Made by a program: the position numbers and the translations under genes. From an uncultured Candidatus Peregrinibacteria bacterium (GTDB taxonomy: Bacteria > Patescibacteriota > Gracilibacteria > Peribacterales > Peribacteraceae): DNA of 64,000 nucleotides. Below the pieces are notes generated by a model. That model made no database searches. It saw only the letters and a program-made list of their open reading frames with translations, and was not told the DNA's origin. Location: assembly GCA_903854335.1 (NCBI GenBank), contig CAINVY010000007.1, positions 1 through 64,000 on the forward strand, given 5' to 3'. Position 1 is the first letter of the stretch. Every line of letters starts with the position of its first letter. Positions 44,703 through 52,874 of this stretch are shown in pieces.

Positions 44703-45896
44703 TCAGGAGAAAGCTCGTCGGAGAAGACGCGAAGTTTTCTTGCGTTCGCGTCGAAGAATCACTGCTCCTTCCGTCGAGTGCGCGGAAATATTCAGGAGAA
44801 TACCGATGCCGGTGAGCAGCGCGATGAGCGATGATCCACCGTAGCTGAGGAATGGCAGCGTGAGACCGGTGATGGGGAAGAGTCCGACATTCACCGCGAC
44901 GTTGACGCAGCTCTGTACGGCGACCCACGACGTGATGCCGGTGGCGAGCAGGAAGCCGAAGCGATCGGGAGCGTTCTGCGCGATGCGGAATCCGCGATAG
45001 ATCAGAATGCCGAACATGCCGACCACGATCATCAAGCGCAGGAAGCCGAGCTCCTCCGACATCGCCGAGAAGATCATGTCCGCTTGCACCTCCGGCAAGT
45101 AGCCGAATTTCTGCACGGATTTTCCGTATCCGACACCGAAGGCTCCGCCGCTGCCGATGGCGATGAGCGCTTGTTTGATTTGGAAGCCGATGGTTTCCGA
45201 AATCTGGGGGCTTGCGGGGTTGAAGAAGGCGATGAAGCGATCGCGGATGTACTGCTTGTGCAAAATGAGGGGGAGTCCCAGGACACTCGAGATCCCGCCG
45301 CCGAGGAAAAGGTGGAAGATATTGCCCCCGGCAATGAAGAACATGATCGTTGCGATCCCGCAGAGGATGAGGAATGTTCCGAAGTCCGGCTCAATGGCGA
45401 TGATGAATGTGCTTATGGCCAGAAGCGTTGCGAAAGGAATGAATCCCTCCTTGAATGTACCGATGAGCTGTTCTCTCTTCTGGAGCCACACCGCGAGGTA
45501 GAAAATGAACGCGAGCTTGAAGAATTCCGACGGTTGCAATGAGAGCGGACCGAGACGCAGCCAGCTGCTCGATGTCCCCCACCCCGCACTGAGGCCGGGG
45601 ATGAGACAGGCGAGGAGCAAGCACAGTGCAATGACGAAGAGCGTGCGCGCATGGCGTTCCCAGAAGTGGTAGGGGACGAAGGCGGCGAGGAACATGGCGG
45701 AGAGTCCCAGGAGCACGTGGATGAAGCTGCGCAGCAGATAGAAGGAATTGCTCGGCCCCTGCATGAGGCCCTGCTGCGTCATACGCAGCGTGAGCTGGTA
45801 GCTCTCGAAGACGCTCACGCTGGCGATCATCGCAAGACCGAAGAGCGAGAGGACGACAGCGATGCCGAGGAGCAGAAGATCCATCCGACGAAACAT
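44703..45896 (-). CDS. ftsW: FtsW/RodA-type lipid II glycosyltransferase
   Basis: SEDS protein of 397 residues with ten likely membrane segments. Signature segments include PSEFFKLAFIFYLAVWL, IAIEPDFGTFLI, GVGYGKSVQKFGYLPEVQADMIFSAMSEELGFL and TGLTLPFLSYGGSSLI. FtsW is favoured over RodA by its coupling to murG. ATG 45896 is chosen: a TGC-TATACT extended -10 ends 8 bases upstream, and the in-frame TTG at 45914 would lie within that promoter. Confidence 0.93.
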   Translation of the reverse strand: MFRRMDLLLLGIAVVLSLFGLAMIASVSVFESYQLTLRMTQQGLMQGPSNSFYLLRSFIHVLLGLSAMFLAAFVPYHFWERHARTLFVIALCLLLACLIPGLSAGWGTSSSWLRLGPLSLQPSEFFKLAFIFYLAVWLQKREQLIGTFKEGFIPFATLLAISTFIIAIEPDFGTFLILCGIATIMFFIAGGNIFHLFLGGGISSVLGLPLILHKQYIRDRFIAFFNPASPQISETIGFQIKQALIAIGSGGAFGVGYGKSVQKFGYLPEVQADMIFSAMSEELGFLRLMIVVGMFGILIYRGFRIAQNAPDRFGFLLATGITSWVAVQSCVNVAVNVGLFPITGLTLPFLSYGGSSLIALLTGIGILLNISAHSTEGAVILRRERKKTSRLLRRAFS

Positions 45897-45904
45897 GGCA
45901 CCGC

Positions 45905-45913
45905 AGTATAGCA
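45905..45913 (-). promoter_or_regulatory. ftsW-murG promoter (TGC-TATACT) 8 nt from ATG
   Basis: Minus strand extended -10 with the hexamer at 45905-45910. Spacing to the ATG leaves a leader of about 1-2 nt. Confidence 0.65.
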
Positions 45914-45952
45914 ACTGGGGAGACTCGACGTTTCCCTTTTCTTCTTGATTGC

Positions 45953-46420
45953 ATGGTTTTTTTTCTTCTCTGCGCCATACTTGTCTCGATGTTGCTCTTC
46001 CTCGTCACGCTTGGGGCCTTCTCCCTGAGTATCGCCGCGAAAGTTCTCGTGGATCATTTTCTCTCCGGACGCTTGGCGATCCTCGGGGCGCTTGTCGGCT
46101 TCGAACGATCGGTGAATGCCGGCGTGGCATTCGGTATCACCTTCCCGGGGTACTGGCAGCAGATTCTCGTCATCACCGCGCTCCTCATCATTGTTATTCT
46201 CGCGGTGCGCGCGAAAGATGCGACATTGCAGCGTGTCGCCTTCGGTCTCATCTTGGGCGGGGCGTTTGCAAATATCGCTGATCGTCTTCGCGACGGTCTT
46301 GTGACGGATTTCATCCAGGTGGGGTCGTTCCCCATCTTCAATGTCGCCGACAGCTGCATCACCATCGGCGTGGTGCTTCTGCTCATCGATACGCTTCTTC
46401 TGGAGAGGCAAAGACGCTAG
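45953..46420 (+). CDS. lspA: Lipoprotein signal peptidase (signal peptidase II)
   Basis: Cleaves prolipoproteins such as the nuclease, cyclophilin and small lipoprotein encoded in this window. 155 residues, four membrane segments, with NAGVAFG, NIADRLRDGLVTDFI (first catalytic Asp) and FNVADSCITIG (second catalytic Asp). An alternative ATG at 45989 is preceded by CATACT 7 bases upstream, which fits the leaderless pattern of this genome, and would shorten the first helix. Divergent from ftsW. Confidence 0.93.
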   Translation: MVFFLLCAILVSMLLFLVTLGAFSLSIAAKVLVDHFLSGRLAILGALVGFERSVNAGVAFGITFPGYWQQILVITALLIIVILAVRAKDATLQRVAFGLILGGAFANIADRLRDGLVTDFIQVGSFPIFNVADSCITIGVVLLLIDTLLLERQRR

Positions 46421-46452
46421 AAACCGGCCTACACTCCGGGCTTTCCTTTCGC

Positions 46453-46458
46453 TATACT
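46453..46458 (+). promoter_or_regulatory. murA -10 element (TATACT) 9 nt from ATG
   Basis: TATACT at 46453-46458 followed by GTCAACTCC and the ATG. It gives murA its own nearly leaderless transcript despite lying 47 bp behind lspA. Confidence 0.6.
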
Positions 46459-46467
46459 GTCAACTCC

Positions 46468-47739
46468 ATGGCACTCAGTTATCGCGTTCGGGGTGGAATT
46501 CCTCTCCGAGGGCAGGTGAACGTCGGCGGATCCAAGAATGCCGCGCTTCCGCTGATCGCGGGGAGCCTGCTGACGGATGGCGAGACGGTTCTCCACAATG
46601 TTCCCCATCTGCGCGACACCGTGGCGCTTCTGCGCGTTCTCGATTTTTTGGGAGTGCAGAGCAGCTTCCATGAGGGAACCGTTCGCATCCGAACGCAGGG
46701 GCTTCGCAATCGTCCGATTCCTAGTGAGTATGTCAGCAAGCTTCGTGGATCGATTGTGTTGCTCGGGCCTCTCCTCGCACGGTTCGGTGTCGTGGAGATG
46801 GCCTATCCAGGCGGCTGCGTGCTCGGCAAGCGACCGGTTGCCGCGCACATCGATGCGTTTCGGCAGCTCGGCGTGGAGGACATGAGCAGCGATGAAGTGC
46901 TGCATCTCCAGGGGGCACTGCGCCCGGGGCGCGTCGTCCTTCCGGAATTCTCGGTGACGGCGACGGAGAACATCATTCTCGCGGCTTCCCTCCTCCCAGG
47001 ATCCACCACCATCGAGCTCGCCGCCGAGGAGCCGCACGTCGTCGACGTGGAACGGTTCGTGGAAGCGATGGGAGCGCGTGTCAGCGGGAAGGGGACGCAT
47101 ACCGTTGTTGTGGAGGGGCAGAAATCCCTGCAGGCGGTCACACATACGGTCACGCCCGATTATCTGGAGGTCGGTATCCATGCGCTCGTGGCTCTGGTGA
47201 CAAGAGGCAATGTGACGATCCATGGGATCGAAGCCTCGCACCTCACATCTTTTCTCGATGTGTTGCGTCGCGGAGGGTGCGCGTGGTCGCTCACGGACGG
47301 CGGTCGCACGTTGCGCGTCGACGGTGAAGGTTCCCGCATGCGCGCGATGAGCATCCGCACGAATATTTTCCCGGGGTTCCCCACCGATCTCCAAGCGCCG
47401 TTCGGTGTCGCGATGACACAAGCAAACGGCGTCTCCCGCATCTTCGAACGACTCTACGAGGGGCGGCTCGGGTATCTCTTCGAGCTGGAGAAGATGGGGG
47501 CGCAGGTCGAAATGCTCAATGCGCATCAGGCTCTGATCATCGGACCCACACAGCTGCGCGGGAGGACCGTCGCCAGCAACGATATCCGCGCCGGTGCGGC
47601 CATGGTGCTCGCAGCACTCTGCGCAGAGGGTGAGACGACGATCACGGACATCCAGTACATCGAGCGTGGGTACGATCATTTCGATGAGAAGCTGCGGAGC
47701 CTGGGAGCGAAAATTGAGCGCGTAGAGACAAGGGATTAA
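46468..47739 (+). CDS. murA: UDP-N-acetylglucosamine 1-carboxyvinyltransferase
   Basis: First committed step of peptidoglycan synthesis. 423 residues with GGSKNAALPLIAGSLLTDG at the N-terminus, the active-site loop YPGGCVLGKRP carrying the catalytic Cys (fosfomycin target), and the C-terminal DIRAGAAMVLAALCAEGETTITDIQYIERGYD. The Cys is present, so fosfomycin resistance by Cys-to-Asp substitution is not indicated. A hairpin follows directly after the stop codon. Confidence 0.97.
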   Translation: MALSYRVRGGIPLRGQVNVGGSKNAALPLIAGSLLTDGETVLHNVPHLRDTVALLRVLDFLGVQSSFHEGTVRIRTQGLRNRPIPSEYVSKLRGSIVLLGPLLARFGVVEMAYPGGCVLGKRPVAAHIDAFRQLGVEDMSSDEVLHLQGALRPGRVVLPEFSVTATENIILAASLLPGSTTIELAAEEPHVVDVERFVEAMGARVSGKGTHTVVVEGQKSLQAVTHTVTPDYLEVGIHALVALVTRGNVTIHGIEASHLTSFLDVLRRGGCAWSLTDGGRTLRVDGEGSRMRAMSIRTNIFPGFPTDLQAPFGVAMTQANGVSRIFERLYEGRLGYLFELEKMGAQVEMLNAHQALIIGPTQLRGRTVASNDIRAGAAMVLAALCAEGETTITDIQYIERGYDHFDEKLRSLGAKIERVETRD

Positions 47740-47740
47740 G

Positions 47741-47772
47741 CGTGGAAGGAAACCTACGGTTTTCCTTCCACG
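47741..47772 (+). terminator. Hairpin after murA with TAC loop
   Basis: CGTGGAAGGAAACC, loop TAC, GGTTTTCCTTCCACG: a 14-bp stem with one bulged base, starting one base after the murA stop codon. Placement suggests a terminator, but no U-tract follows. Confidence 0.55.
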
Positions 47773-47900
47773 AGCCATCCTTTCCCTTAGAGGTGTCGCT
47801 TCAGCGCGGGAACCCGCGAGACCCGCGCTTCGCGACATTTGTTTATTTATCGAGTAGAAGCATTTTGCACTCCTTGGTTCTTTCGCTACCATCTCCTTCG

Positions 47901-48440
47901 ATGATGACATTCCAACCACTTGGCGGCCTCGCATTCCGTTGCACGGGCGGAGGAATGCCGATTGCGGTCTTCCCGGAAAAGTCCGACAATTTCGATGAGA
48001 AGACGCTCGTGCTGCTCTCCGTTCCGGAAGAAGAAGTGCGCACGCCGAATGTGCTCTCGTGGCCCGGCGAGTACAACGAGGGCGGTATATCGGTGTACGG
48101 GATCGGTCAGATGGAAGGGCAGGAAGTTTCCTATGTTGTGGAGGTCGACGGCGTGCGTTGTGCCTTCCTTGCCTCGCCTCTTCAGGATTGGACGGATCAT
48201 CAGATCGAGATGGTGGGGGAAATCGATGTTCTCTCGCTCCCCGCGGAGAATGCGAAAATTGCGCAGAAGCTCATCGATGAATTCGATCCGCGCGTGATCA
48301 TTCTCCTTCCGACCTCCGACAAGGAAGCGTACGCCGCGATCACGAAGCTCATCGGTGCTAAAGGCGAGGCCGTCTCGGAATACAAACTCAAGAGCTCACT
48401 TCCGGCGGAAGGAAGAGAAGTGGTGGTCATGAAGAAGTGA
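47901..48440 (+). CDS. Metallo-beta-lactamase-fold protein (COG2220-like) without the HxHxDH motif
   Basis: 179 residues resembling UlaG/YtkL-type hydrolases common in Patescibacteria: FRCTGGGMPIAVFPEK, VLSWPGEYNEGGISVYGIG, VDGVRCAFLASPLQDWTDHQIEMVGEIDVLSLPAENAKIAQKLIDEFDPRVIILLP. The metal-binding HxHxDH motif is missing, so it is probably catalytically inactive or a structural/regulatory homologue. The start at 47901 (ATGATG) follows TACCAT by 8 bases; the open frame upstream runs through the murA hairpin region. Confidence 0.7.
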   Translation: MMTFQPLGGLAFRCTGGGMPIAVFPEKSDNFDEKTLVLLSVPEEEVRTPNVLSWPGEYNEGGISVYGIGQMEGQEVSYVVEVDGVRCAFLASPLQDWTDHQIEMVGEIDVLSLPAENAKIAQKLIDEFDPRVIILLPTSDKEAYAAITKLIGAKGEAVSEYKLKSSLPAEGREVVVMKK

Positions 48441-48564
48441 TTCGGGGGTTTCGTAATGGCAGTCGGGGTTCTTGGCAATGTCTTCGATCTTCTTCATACT
48501 GCTTACAGCCACTGCCGGACCTCCGGCACATTCGAAATGTGGTTTCTCATTTCTCCCTCGCACA

Positions 48565-49179
48565 GTGATCTCCTCGTTCATTATTATGCTTCGGGAAACC
48601 GTGGAAATGGTGTTGATTCTAGGGGCCGTCCACGCCGCATTGCGCTCGTCTGAGCACAGGGGATGGGTGCTGCCATTTTGGCTTGGAGTTGCTTCGGGGA
48701 TTGCGCTGAGTGTTCTCCTCGGATTTCTGATGAGAGTTCTTTCTCATTTGCCCGGTGGCAGCGCCGCGGATGTTGTGTCCGCTGCCATGAGCATCGTTGC
48801 TGCGATCTTCCTCTATGGTATGACGGTGTGGACGTGGATGCATCGAGGCGATGGAGCGGCATTTTCCCGGAAGCTGCATGAGCACGCGAGTGCCGGGAAT
48901 GTCATCGGCATTTTCGCTGCCATTGTATTTGTGGTGGGGCGTGAGGGTTCGGAGGCGGTCGTTGCTCTTTTCGCCGTGCGGCCCGCTCACGACATCGTTT
49001 GGTTCGCTGCCGGAGGAGTGATGGGAATGTTAGCCGCATTTCTCGTCGGTTGGTTGTTCTCGATGGGATTCCGTCGGATTCCCCTACGGCCGTTCTTCAT
49101 TTTCACGAGCATTGTGCTCTTCGTCCTTGCTACGCACCTCGCGGCGGAAGGAATCGAACAAATGGCGAGCTTGTTGTAG
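48565..49179 (+). CDS. FTR1/EfeU-family iron permease-like membrane protein
   Basis: 204 residues with about seven membrane segments. Two copies of the iron-binding RExxE motif are present: RETVE in FIIMLRETVEMVLILG and REGSE in VVGREGSEAVVALFA. These define FTR1-type high-affinity iron permeases. No EfeO or EfeB partner is adjacent, so the system may be minimal or transport another cation. The GTG at 48565 (VISSFIIMLRE) matches the family N-terminus; ATG 48586 would begin inside the first helix, and ATG 48472 would add unrelated sequence. Confidence 0.82.
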   Translation: MISSFIIMLRETVEMVLILGAVHAALRSSEHRGWVLPFWLGVASGIALSVLLGFLMRVLSHLPGGSAADVVSAAMSIVAAIFLYGMTVWTWMHRGDGAAFSRKLHEHASAGNVIGIFAAIVFVVGREGSEAVVALFAVRPAHDIVWFAAGGVMGMLAAFLVGWLFSMGFRRIPLRPFFIFTSIVLFVLATHLAAEGIEQMASLL

Positions 49180-49204
49180 GAGTTTTCAGAATCTTCGTAG
49201 CTTT

Positions 49205-50050
49205 TTATACAATACTTTCGCTGGGTGCGGCTTTCGCACTTGTTTTCGGCCGGATGCGGTTGGAAGAAGAGAGGACTTCCTCGTAGAGATCGCGCGCACG
49301 TTCAATCATGTTAATTACTCTCTGTGGGAGCGCCGTGATATCCAATTTCTTTTCATGGCTCTTGTGGATTCCCGTGCTTTTCTCCACTTCCTTATGCCAC
49401 TTCCCGTGCGCCCAAATTTTGAGTTCTTTGGCATCGACCGGAGGCTCCCATTCTAGATATGCAGAATCATGACGAAGACCGAGATGTGAGCAAAATTGGG
49501 ACATGGTGTCATCAGGGTTGGCCGTGAAGTCCCCCGCGTCGACAACGACGGGATCTTCGCCTGTTTCCTGTTGTGCCCAGCGATACATTCTCACCTGCGA
49601 TTCGTATCCGGCTTCGTGCCACGTGAATTGGTTGTCCTTCTGATAATGAGAGGCCAGAGCTCTCGCGGGATCACGCGTCATGAACGCGTGCTGATGGTTG
49701 TGCAGTGCCGAGAGAGGGACGATCGGCTTTCCGTTTCCCGCGAAGAGGTAGTACGACATTTCCTTTCGGAAGATGAGGCGCAGAGCATCAATGGAAGGGT
49801 GATCGGTGGGCAGGAGCAATTCCGGATGTTGCAGTTCCGCTGCAATGAGATTCCTCATATCGGCAGCTGTTTTTATCTTCGGTTCCGGCGAGTGATGCTG
49901 GAGTTCTTCGAAGTGCTGCAATCTCGCGAGACGTTCGTGTACGTAATGCGTGTCTGGTCTCCCCATGAAGTACATGCCGAAGGCCGTCGAAACGCACCTC
50001 GGGACACATTGAAGCATCAAAGCTTCCGGTTTTTCACTCGAAATTTCCAT
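49205..50050 (-). CDS. Sulfotransferase-like P-loop protein
   Basis: 281 residues. The N-terminal LQCVPRCVSTAFGMYFM fits the 5'-phosphosulfate loop (PRxxST) of sulfotransferases, with AFMTRDPARALASHYQ as the 3'-phosphate-binding segment and VVVDAGDFTANPDDTMSQFCSHLGL as the typical later helix. It could use PAPS or be a divergent relative with another role; no PAPS-forming genes are visible. Such proteins are unusual in small Patescibacteria genomes and may be transferred. No signal peptide. Confidence 0.7.
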   Translation of the reverse strand: MEISSEKPEALMLQCVPRCVSTAFGMYFMGRPDTHYVHERLARLQHFEELQHHSPEPKIKTAADMRNLIAAELQHPELLLPTDHPSIDALRLIFRKEMSYYLFAGNGKPIVPLSALHNHQHAFMTRDPARALASHYQKDNQFTWHEAGYESQVRMYRWAQQETGEDPVVVDAGDFTANPDDTMSQFCSHLGLRHDSAYLEWEPPVDAKELKIWAHGKWHKEVEKSTGIHKSHEKKLDITALPQRVINMIERARDLYEEVLSSSNRIRPKTSAKAAPSESIV

Positions 50051-50103
50051 ACCTTTATATTTATCATGAAATTTGACTATGTCAATGGTGGTTCACGGAA
50101 ACA

Positions 50104-50706
50104 TTATTTCAGGAGCAAGATTCCCTGATGCGCAAACGTTATGGCAACTGCGAGAAGGAGGACGCCGAGGATGCGGATTCCCCAGTGCAGATACGAAACG
50201 AAGCGCATGCGAATGAGACCCACGAGTAACACGAGCAGCATCATGCTGATCACGCATGCGATGTTGAGCGCCACCGCGAAGACGATGCTGCCGGCGAGGT
50301 TCCCTCTCGCGAAGATCGGAATGGCGACGGAGAACCAGAAGATGTAGAGGTAGGGATTGAAAATATTCGTGACCACCGCCTTTGTGAATGAGGCAGAATT
50401 CTTCGTGCCCTGGTACAGGTCTTTCTTGCGGATCGTGATGTTTTGATAGGCCAGGAGCACGAGGAACGCCGCTCCGAGAATCGACAGGATCCCGATCGCC
50501 GGCTTGATCGATCCGATCTCATGCGCCAGTAGGATGGAAACGATCGCGAAGGGAATATCGGTGAAGAGCGGGGCCAGTGTCATGATGAGTCCGGAACGCA
50601 CGCCGTGTTTCAGTGTTCCCGAGAGGACGATCATCAGGAGGGGGCCGGGAGAGAGGCCGGCTCCGATACCGATCACGATGCCGGGCAGGAGAAAATCTCT
50701 GAGCAT
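50104..50706 (-). CDS. LysE/RhtB-family amino acid exporter
   Basis: 200 residues, about six membrane segments. The family start is clear: PGIVIGIGAGLSPGPLLMIVLSGTLKHGVRSGL, then FLVLLAYQNITIRK and FTKAVVTNIFNPYLYIFWFSVAIP. Exports amino acids or similar small molecules; the substrate cannot be predicted. It follows tRNA-Arg on the same strand and precedes the sulfotransferase-like gene. Confidence 0.88.
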   Translation of the reverse strand: MLRDFLLPGIVIGIGAGLSPGPLLMIVLSGTLKHGVRSGLIMTLAPLFTDIPFAIVSILLAHEIGSIKPAIGILSILGAAFLVLLAYQNITIRKKDLYQGTKNSASFTKAVVTNIFNPYLYIFWFSVAIPIFARGNLAGSIVFAVALNIACVISMMLLVLLVGLIRMRFVSYLHWGIRILGVLLLAVAITFAHQGILLLK

Positions 50707-50788
50707 GGGGCGCAGTGTAGAGCATGTTTATCGATTGTCGGATTCGAGTTTTGAAAGTGCTCGACACCATTGAGGGAAAAGATAGTTT

Positions 50789-50819
50789 ATGAAAGAAAAA
50801 CCGTAGGTTTGTCTTTCAT
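50789..50819 (-). terminator. Hairpin downstream of tRNA-Arg with GTA/TAC loop
   Basis: Plus strand ATGAAAGAAAAACC, loop GTA, GGTTTGTCTTTCAT: a 14-bp stem with one mismatch, starting 7 bases past the tRNA 3' end. Likely 3'-end formation of the tRNA transcript. Same loop as the hairpins after murA and in repeat copy B. Confidence 0.5.
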
Positions 50820-50825
50820 GCCTTC

Positions 50826-50900
50826 TGGTGCTCCTGGCAGGAATTGAACCTGCATTTATCCCTTAGGAGAGGATTGTTCTATCCATTGAACTACAGGAGC
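50826..50900 (-). tRNA. tRNA-Arg (anticodon CCU)
   Basis: Minus strand: acceptor GCTCCTG/CAGGAGC, D arm GTTCAATGGATAGAAC, anticodon stem ATCCT/GGGAT around loop CTCCTAA (anticodon CCT), T arm GCAGGTTCAATTCCTGC, discriminator A and encoded CCA. 75 nt. Confidence 0.96.
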
Positions 50901-50928
50901 CTTGTGCAAAGCATAGCATTTCTCTCTT

Positions 50929-51951
50929 TCACCTAAACTTCTTTCCTTCGTATCGCACGAGTTTGAGGCCCGTCTGCTGCCCGAGGATTTCTTTGCTGAG
51001 GGGATCGTCGTAGTCGGAGTCGTAGACGACGGTATCGATGCCGGCGTTGAGAATCATCTTCGTGCAGATGACGCAGGGGAAGCAGTTGCAGTAGAGCGTC
51101 GAGCCTTCGATGGAGATGCCGAACTTTGCCGCTTGCGTGATCGCGTTCTGCTCGGCGTGTGTGCCCCGGCAGATCTCGTGGCGCTGGCCGGAGGGGATTC
51201 CCAATTTCTCGCGCAGGCAGCCGCCGAGCTGCGCGCAGTGCGGAACGCCGCGGGGTGCGCCGTTGTAGCCCGTCGTGAGCTGTTGCTTGTCCTTCGCGAT
51301 CACCGCGCCGACCCTGCGCCGCAGGCACGTCGCGCGCTTTGCCCACGTGTACGCCACCTCCATGAAGACCTCGTGGAAGGAGGGGCGGTCCGTGCCGTCG
51401 AGGAGCTTCAGGAAATGATCGAGCTTTGCCTCGAGCTCGATGATCGTTCCTTCGTTGATGATGAAGAAGTCACAGGTGTCGAGGAGGCGGCGAACTTGCT
51501 GACCGTCCGGCGGCTCGCCGATCCCCTTCTCTCGGTTGAGCTTCTCGATGATCTGTTCGCGCGACAGATTCCCCTCTCTATTTCGCTTGAGCAGACGATC
51601 GATAATGACGTCGTCGTGCGCAAAGAGGCCGATCATCTGGAAGCCGGGGAGGCGACGGAGCTCCATCTCTTCCGCGGGGTTGCGGATGCCGTCGATGATC
51701 CAATCCTTCTCGCTGTCTTGCTCGATATGCTCTCGCACTTTCGCCGCGAGGACGCCGGCGCCGAATGTCTTTCTCAGTTCGTTGCCGATGTTCTGGAGAT
51801 TCTCCCGTGTGTGTTCCATCCCGCGCTTCGTCGCCTCCTCGCGCACGATGTCGGAGAGGGAGAGCATCTGGAAGCCTCGTGCCTGCAGCATCTTTACGAT
51901 TTCTCCCTTCCCCGTTCCCATGTAGCCGGTGAGTCCGACGGTGCGTGGCAT
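50929..51951 (-). CDS. Fusion of P-loop nucleotide kinase-like domain and dCMP deaminase
   Basis: 340 residues. The N-terminal half (1-180) has a Walker A GLTGYMGTGKGE, DGIRNPAEEMELRRLPGF and a LID-like RNREGNLSREQ, resembling dephospho-CoA/nucleoside-monophosphate kinases. The C-terminal half is a zinc-dependent deoxycytidylate deaminase: RRRVGAVIAKDKQQLTTGYNGAPRG, HAEQNAI (zinc His and catalytic Glu) and CFPCVICTKMI (zinc Cys pair). dCMP deaminase yields dUMP for dTMP synthesis. Yeast Dcd1 carries a comparable N-terminal P-loop region. ATG 51951 is preceded by AATACT with a 6-base gap. Confidence 0.9.
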   Translation of the reverse strand: MPRTVGLTGYMGTGKGEIVKMLQARGFQMLSLSDIVREEATKRGMEHTRENLQNIGNELRKTFGAGVLAAKVREHIEQDSEKDWIIDGIRNPAEEMELRRLPGFQMIGLFAHDDVIIDRLLKRNREGNLSREQIIEKLNREKGIGEPPDGQQVRRLLDTCDFFIINEGTIIELEAKLDHFLKLLDGTDRPSFHEVFMEVAYTWAKRATCLRRRVGAVIAKDKQQLTTGYNGAPRGVPHCAQLGGCLREKLGIPSGQRHEICRGTHAEQNAITQAAKFGISIEGSTLYCNCFPCVICTKMILNAGIDTVVYDSDYDDPLSKEILGQQTGLKLVRYEGKKFR

Positions 51952-51957
51952 GGCGTT

Positions 51958-51963
51958 AGTATT
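51958..51963 (-). promoter_or_regulatory. -10 element (AATACT) of the deaminase fusion gene, 6 nt from ATG
   Basis: Minus strand AATACT, then AACGCC and the ATG at 51951. Same spacing as aspS, gltX and pyrF. Confidence 0.45.
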
Positions 51964-52039
51964 GCGCAGATGCGCTAATGCACAAGGGGTGGAGATTGCG
52001 TATGGCCTGCGTCCGGCAAGCATGCTTCAATGCTGGCCT

Positions 52040-52807
52040 ATGACATTTCTTCAATCCGGCATCCTCGGTCTCGTCGAGGGCTTCACGGAATTCCTTCCGA
52101 TTTCTTCGACGGCGCACCTCATGCTCGCGTCGGTTCTCCTCAAGATTGCGCAGACCGACTTTCTCAAGAGTTTTGAAATCATCATTCAGCTCGGTGCGAT
52201 CCTTGCGGTCGTCGTGTACTACTGGAAGTTCCTCTGGCATCACAAGAAGATCTGGCCAACGCTGCTTGTTGCATTTCTCCCGACGGCCGTTATCGGCCTC
52301 GCGGTACACTCCGTCGTGAAGCGCTACCTCCTCGGCAATACATCCGTTGCGCTGTGGGCCCTCTTGCTCGGAGGCATCGTCTTGATCGCGTTTGAGGTGT
52401 GGCATGGCGAGAAGAAAGACGGAACGTCCGACCTCGAGAAGATCACGTACAAACAGGCGCTTTGGCTCGGCGTCTTTCAATCCATTGCCATCATCCCGGG
52501 CGTTTCGCGTTCTGCGGCGACGATCGTCGGGGGAATGATGCTTGGCATTCGCAGGCGCGCGATCGTGGATTTTTCGTTCATGCTGGCCATCCCCACGATG
52601 GCGGCGGCAACGGCGTTGGATCTCGTGAAGAGCGCGGGGTCGTTCTCTCTCGCGCAAGTGAACGTGCTTGCAGTGGGGTTCGCCGTCTCATTTCTCGCGG
52701 CGCTTCTCTCGGTGGTGTGGCTCCTGCGCTTCATCCGCAATCATTCATTCGTCTCCTTCGGCGTCTATCGCATTCTCCTCGCGTTGATCTTCTTCTTCGC
52801 GGGTTAA
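52040..52807 (+). CDS. uppP: Undecaprenyl-diphosphatase
   Basis: Recycles undecaprenyl pyrophosphate for cell wall synthesis. 255 residues, about eight membrane helices. Both signature regions are present: GLVEGFTEFLPISSTAHLML (Glu-rich PISSxxH) and FQSIAIIPGVSRSAATIVGG (PGxSRS). The ATG at 52040 gives the family N-terminus. Confidence 0.95.
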   Translation: MTFLQSGILGLVEGFTEFLPISSTAHLMLASVLLKIAQTDFLKSFEIIIQLGAILAVVVYYWKFLWHHKKIWPTLLVAFLPTAVIGLAVHSVVKRYLLGNTSVALWALLLGGIVLIAFEVWHGEKKDGTSDLEKITYKQALWLGVFQSIAIIPGVSRSAATIVGGMMLGIRRRAIVDFSFMLAIPTMAAATALDLVKSAGSFSLAQVNVLAVGFAVSFLAALLSVVWLLRFIRNHSFVSFGVYRILLALIFFFAG

Positions 52808-52874
52808 AGTCGTCAGATTGGTACCATGCATTCGGGACGCGGAGTACACTTGCAGTACTTTTTTCCGATGCATC

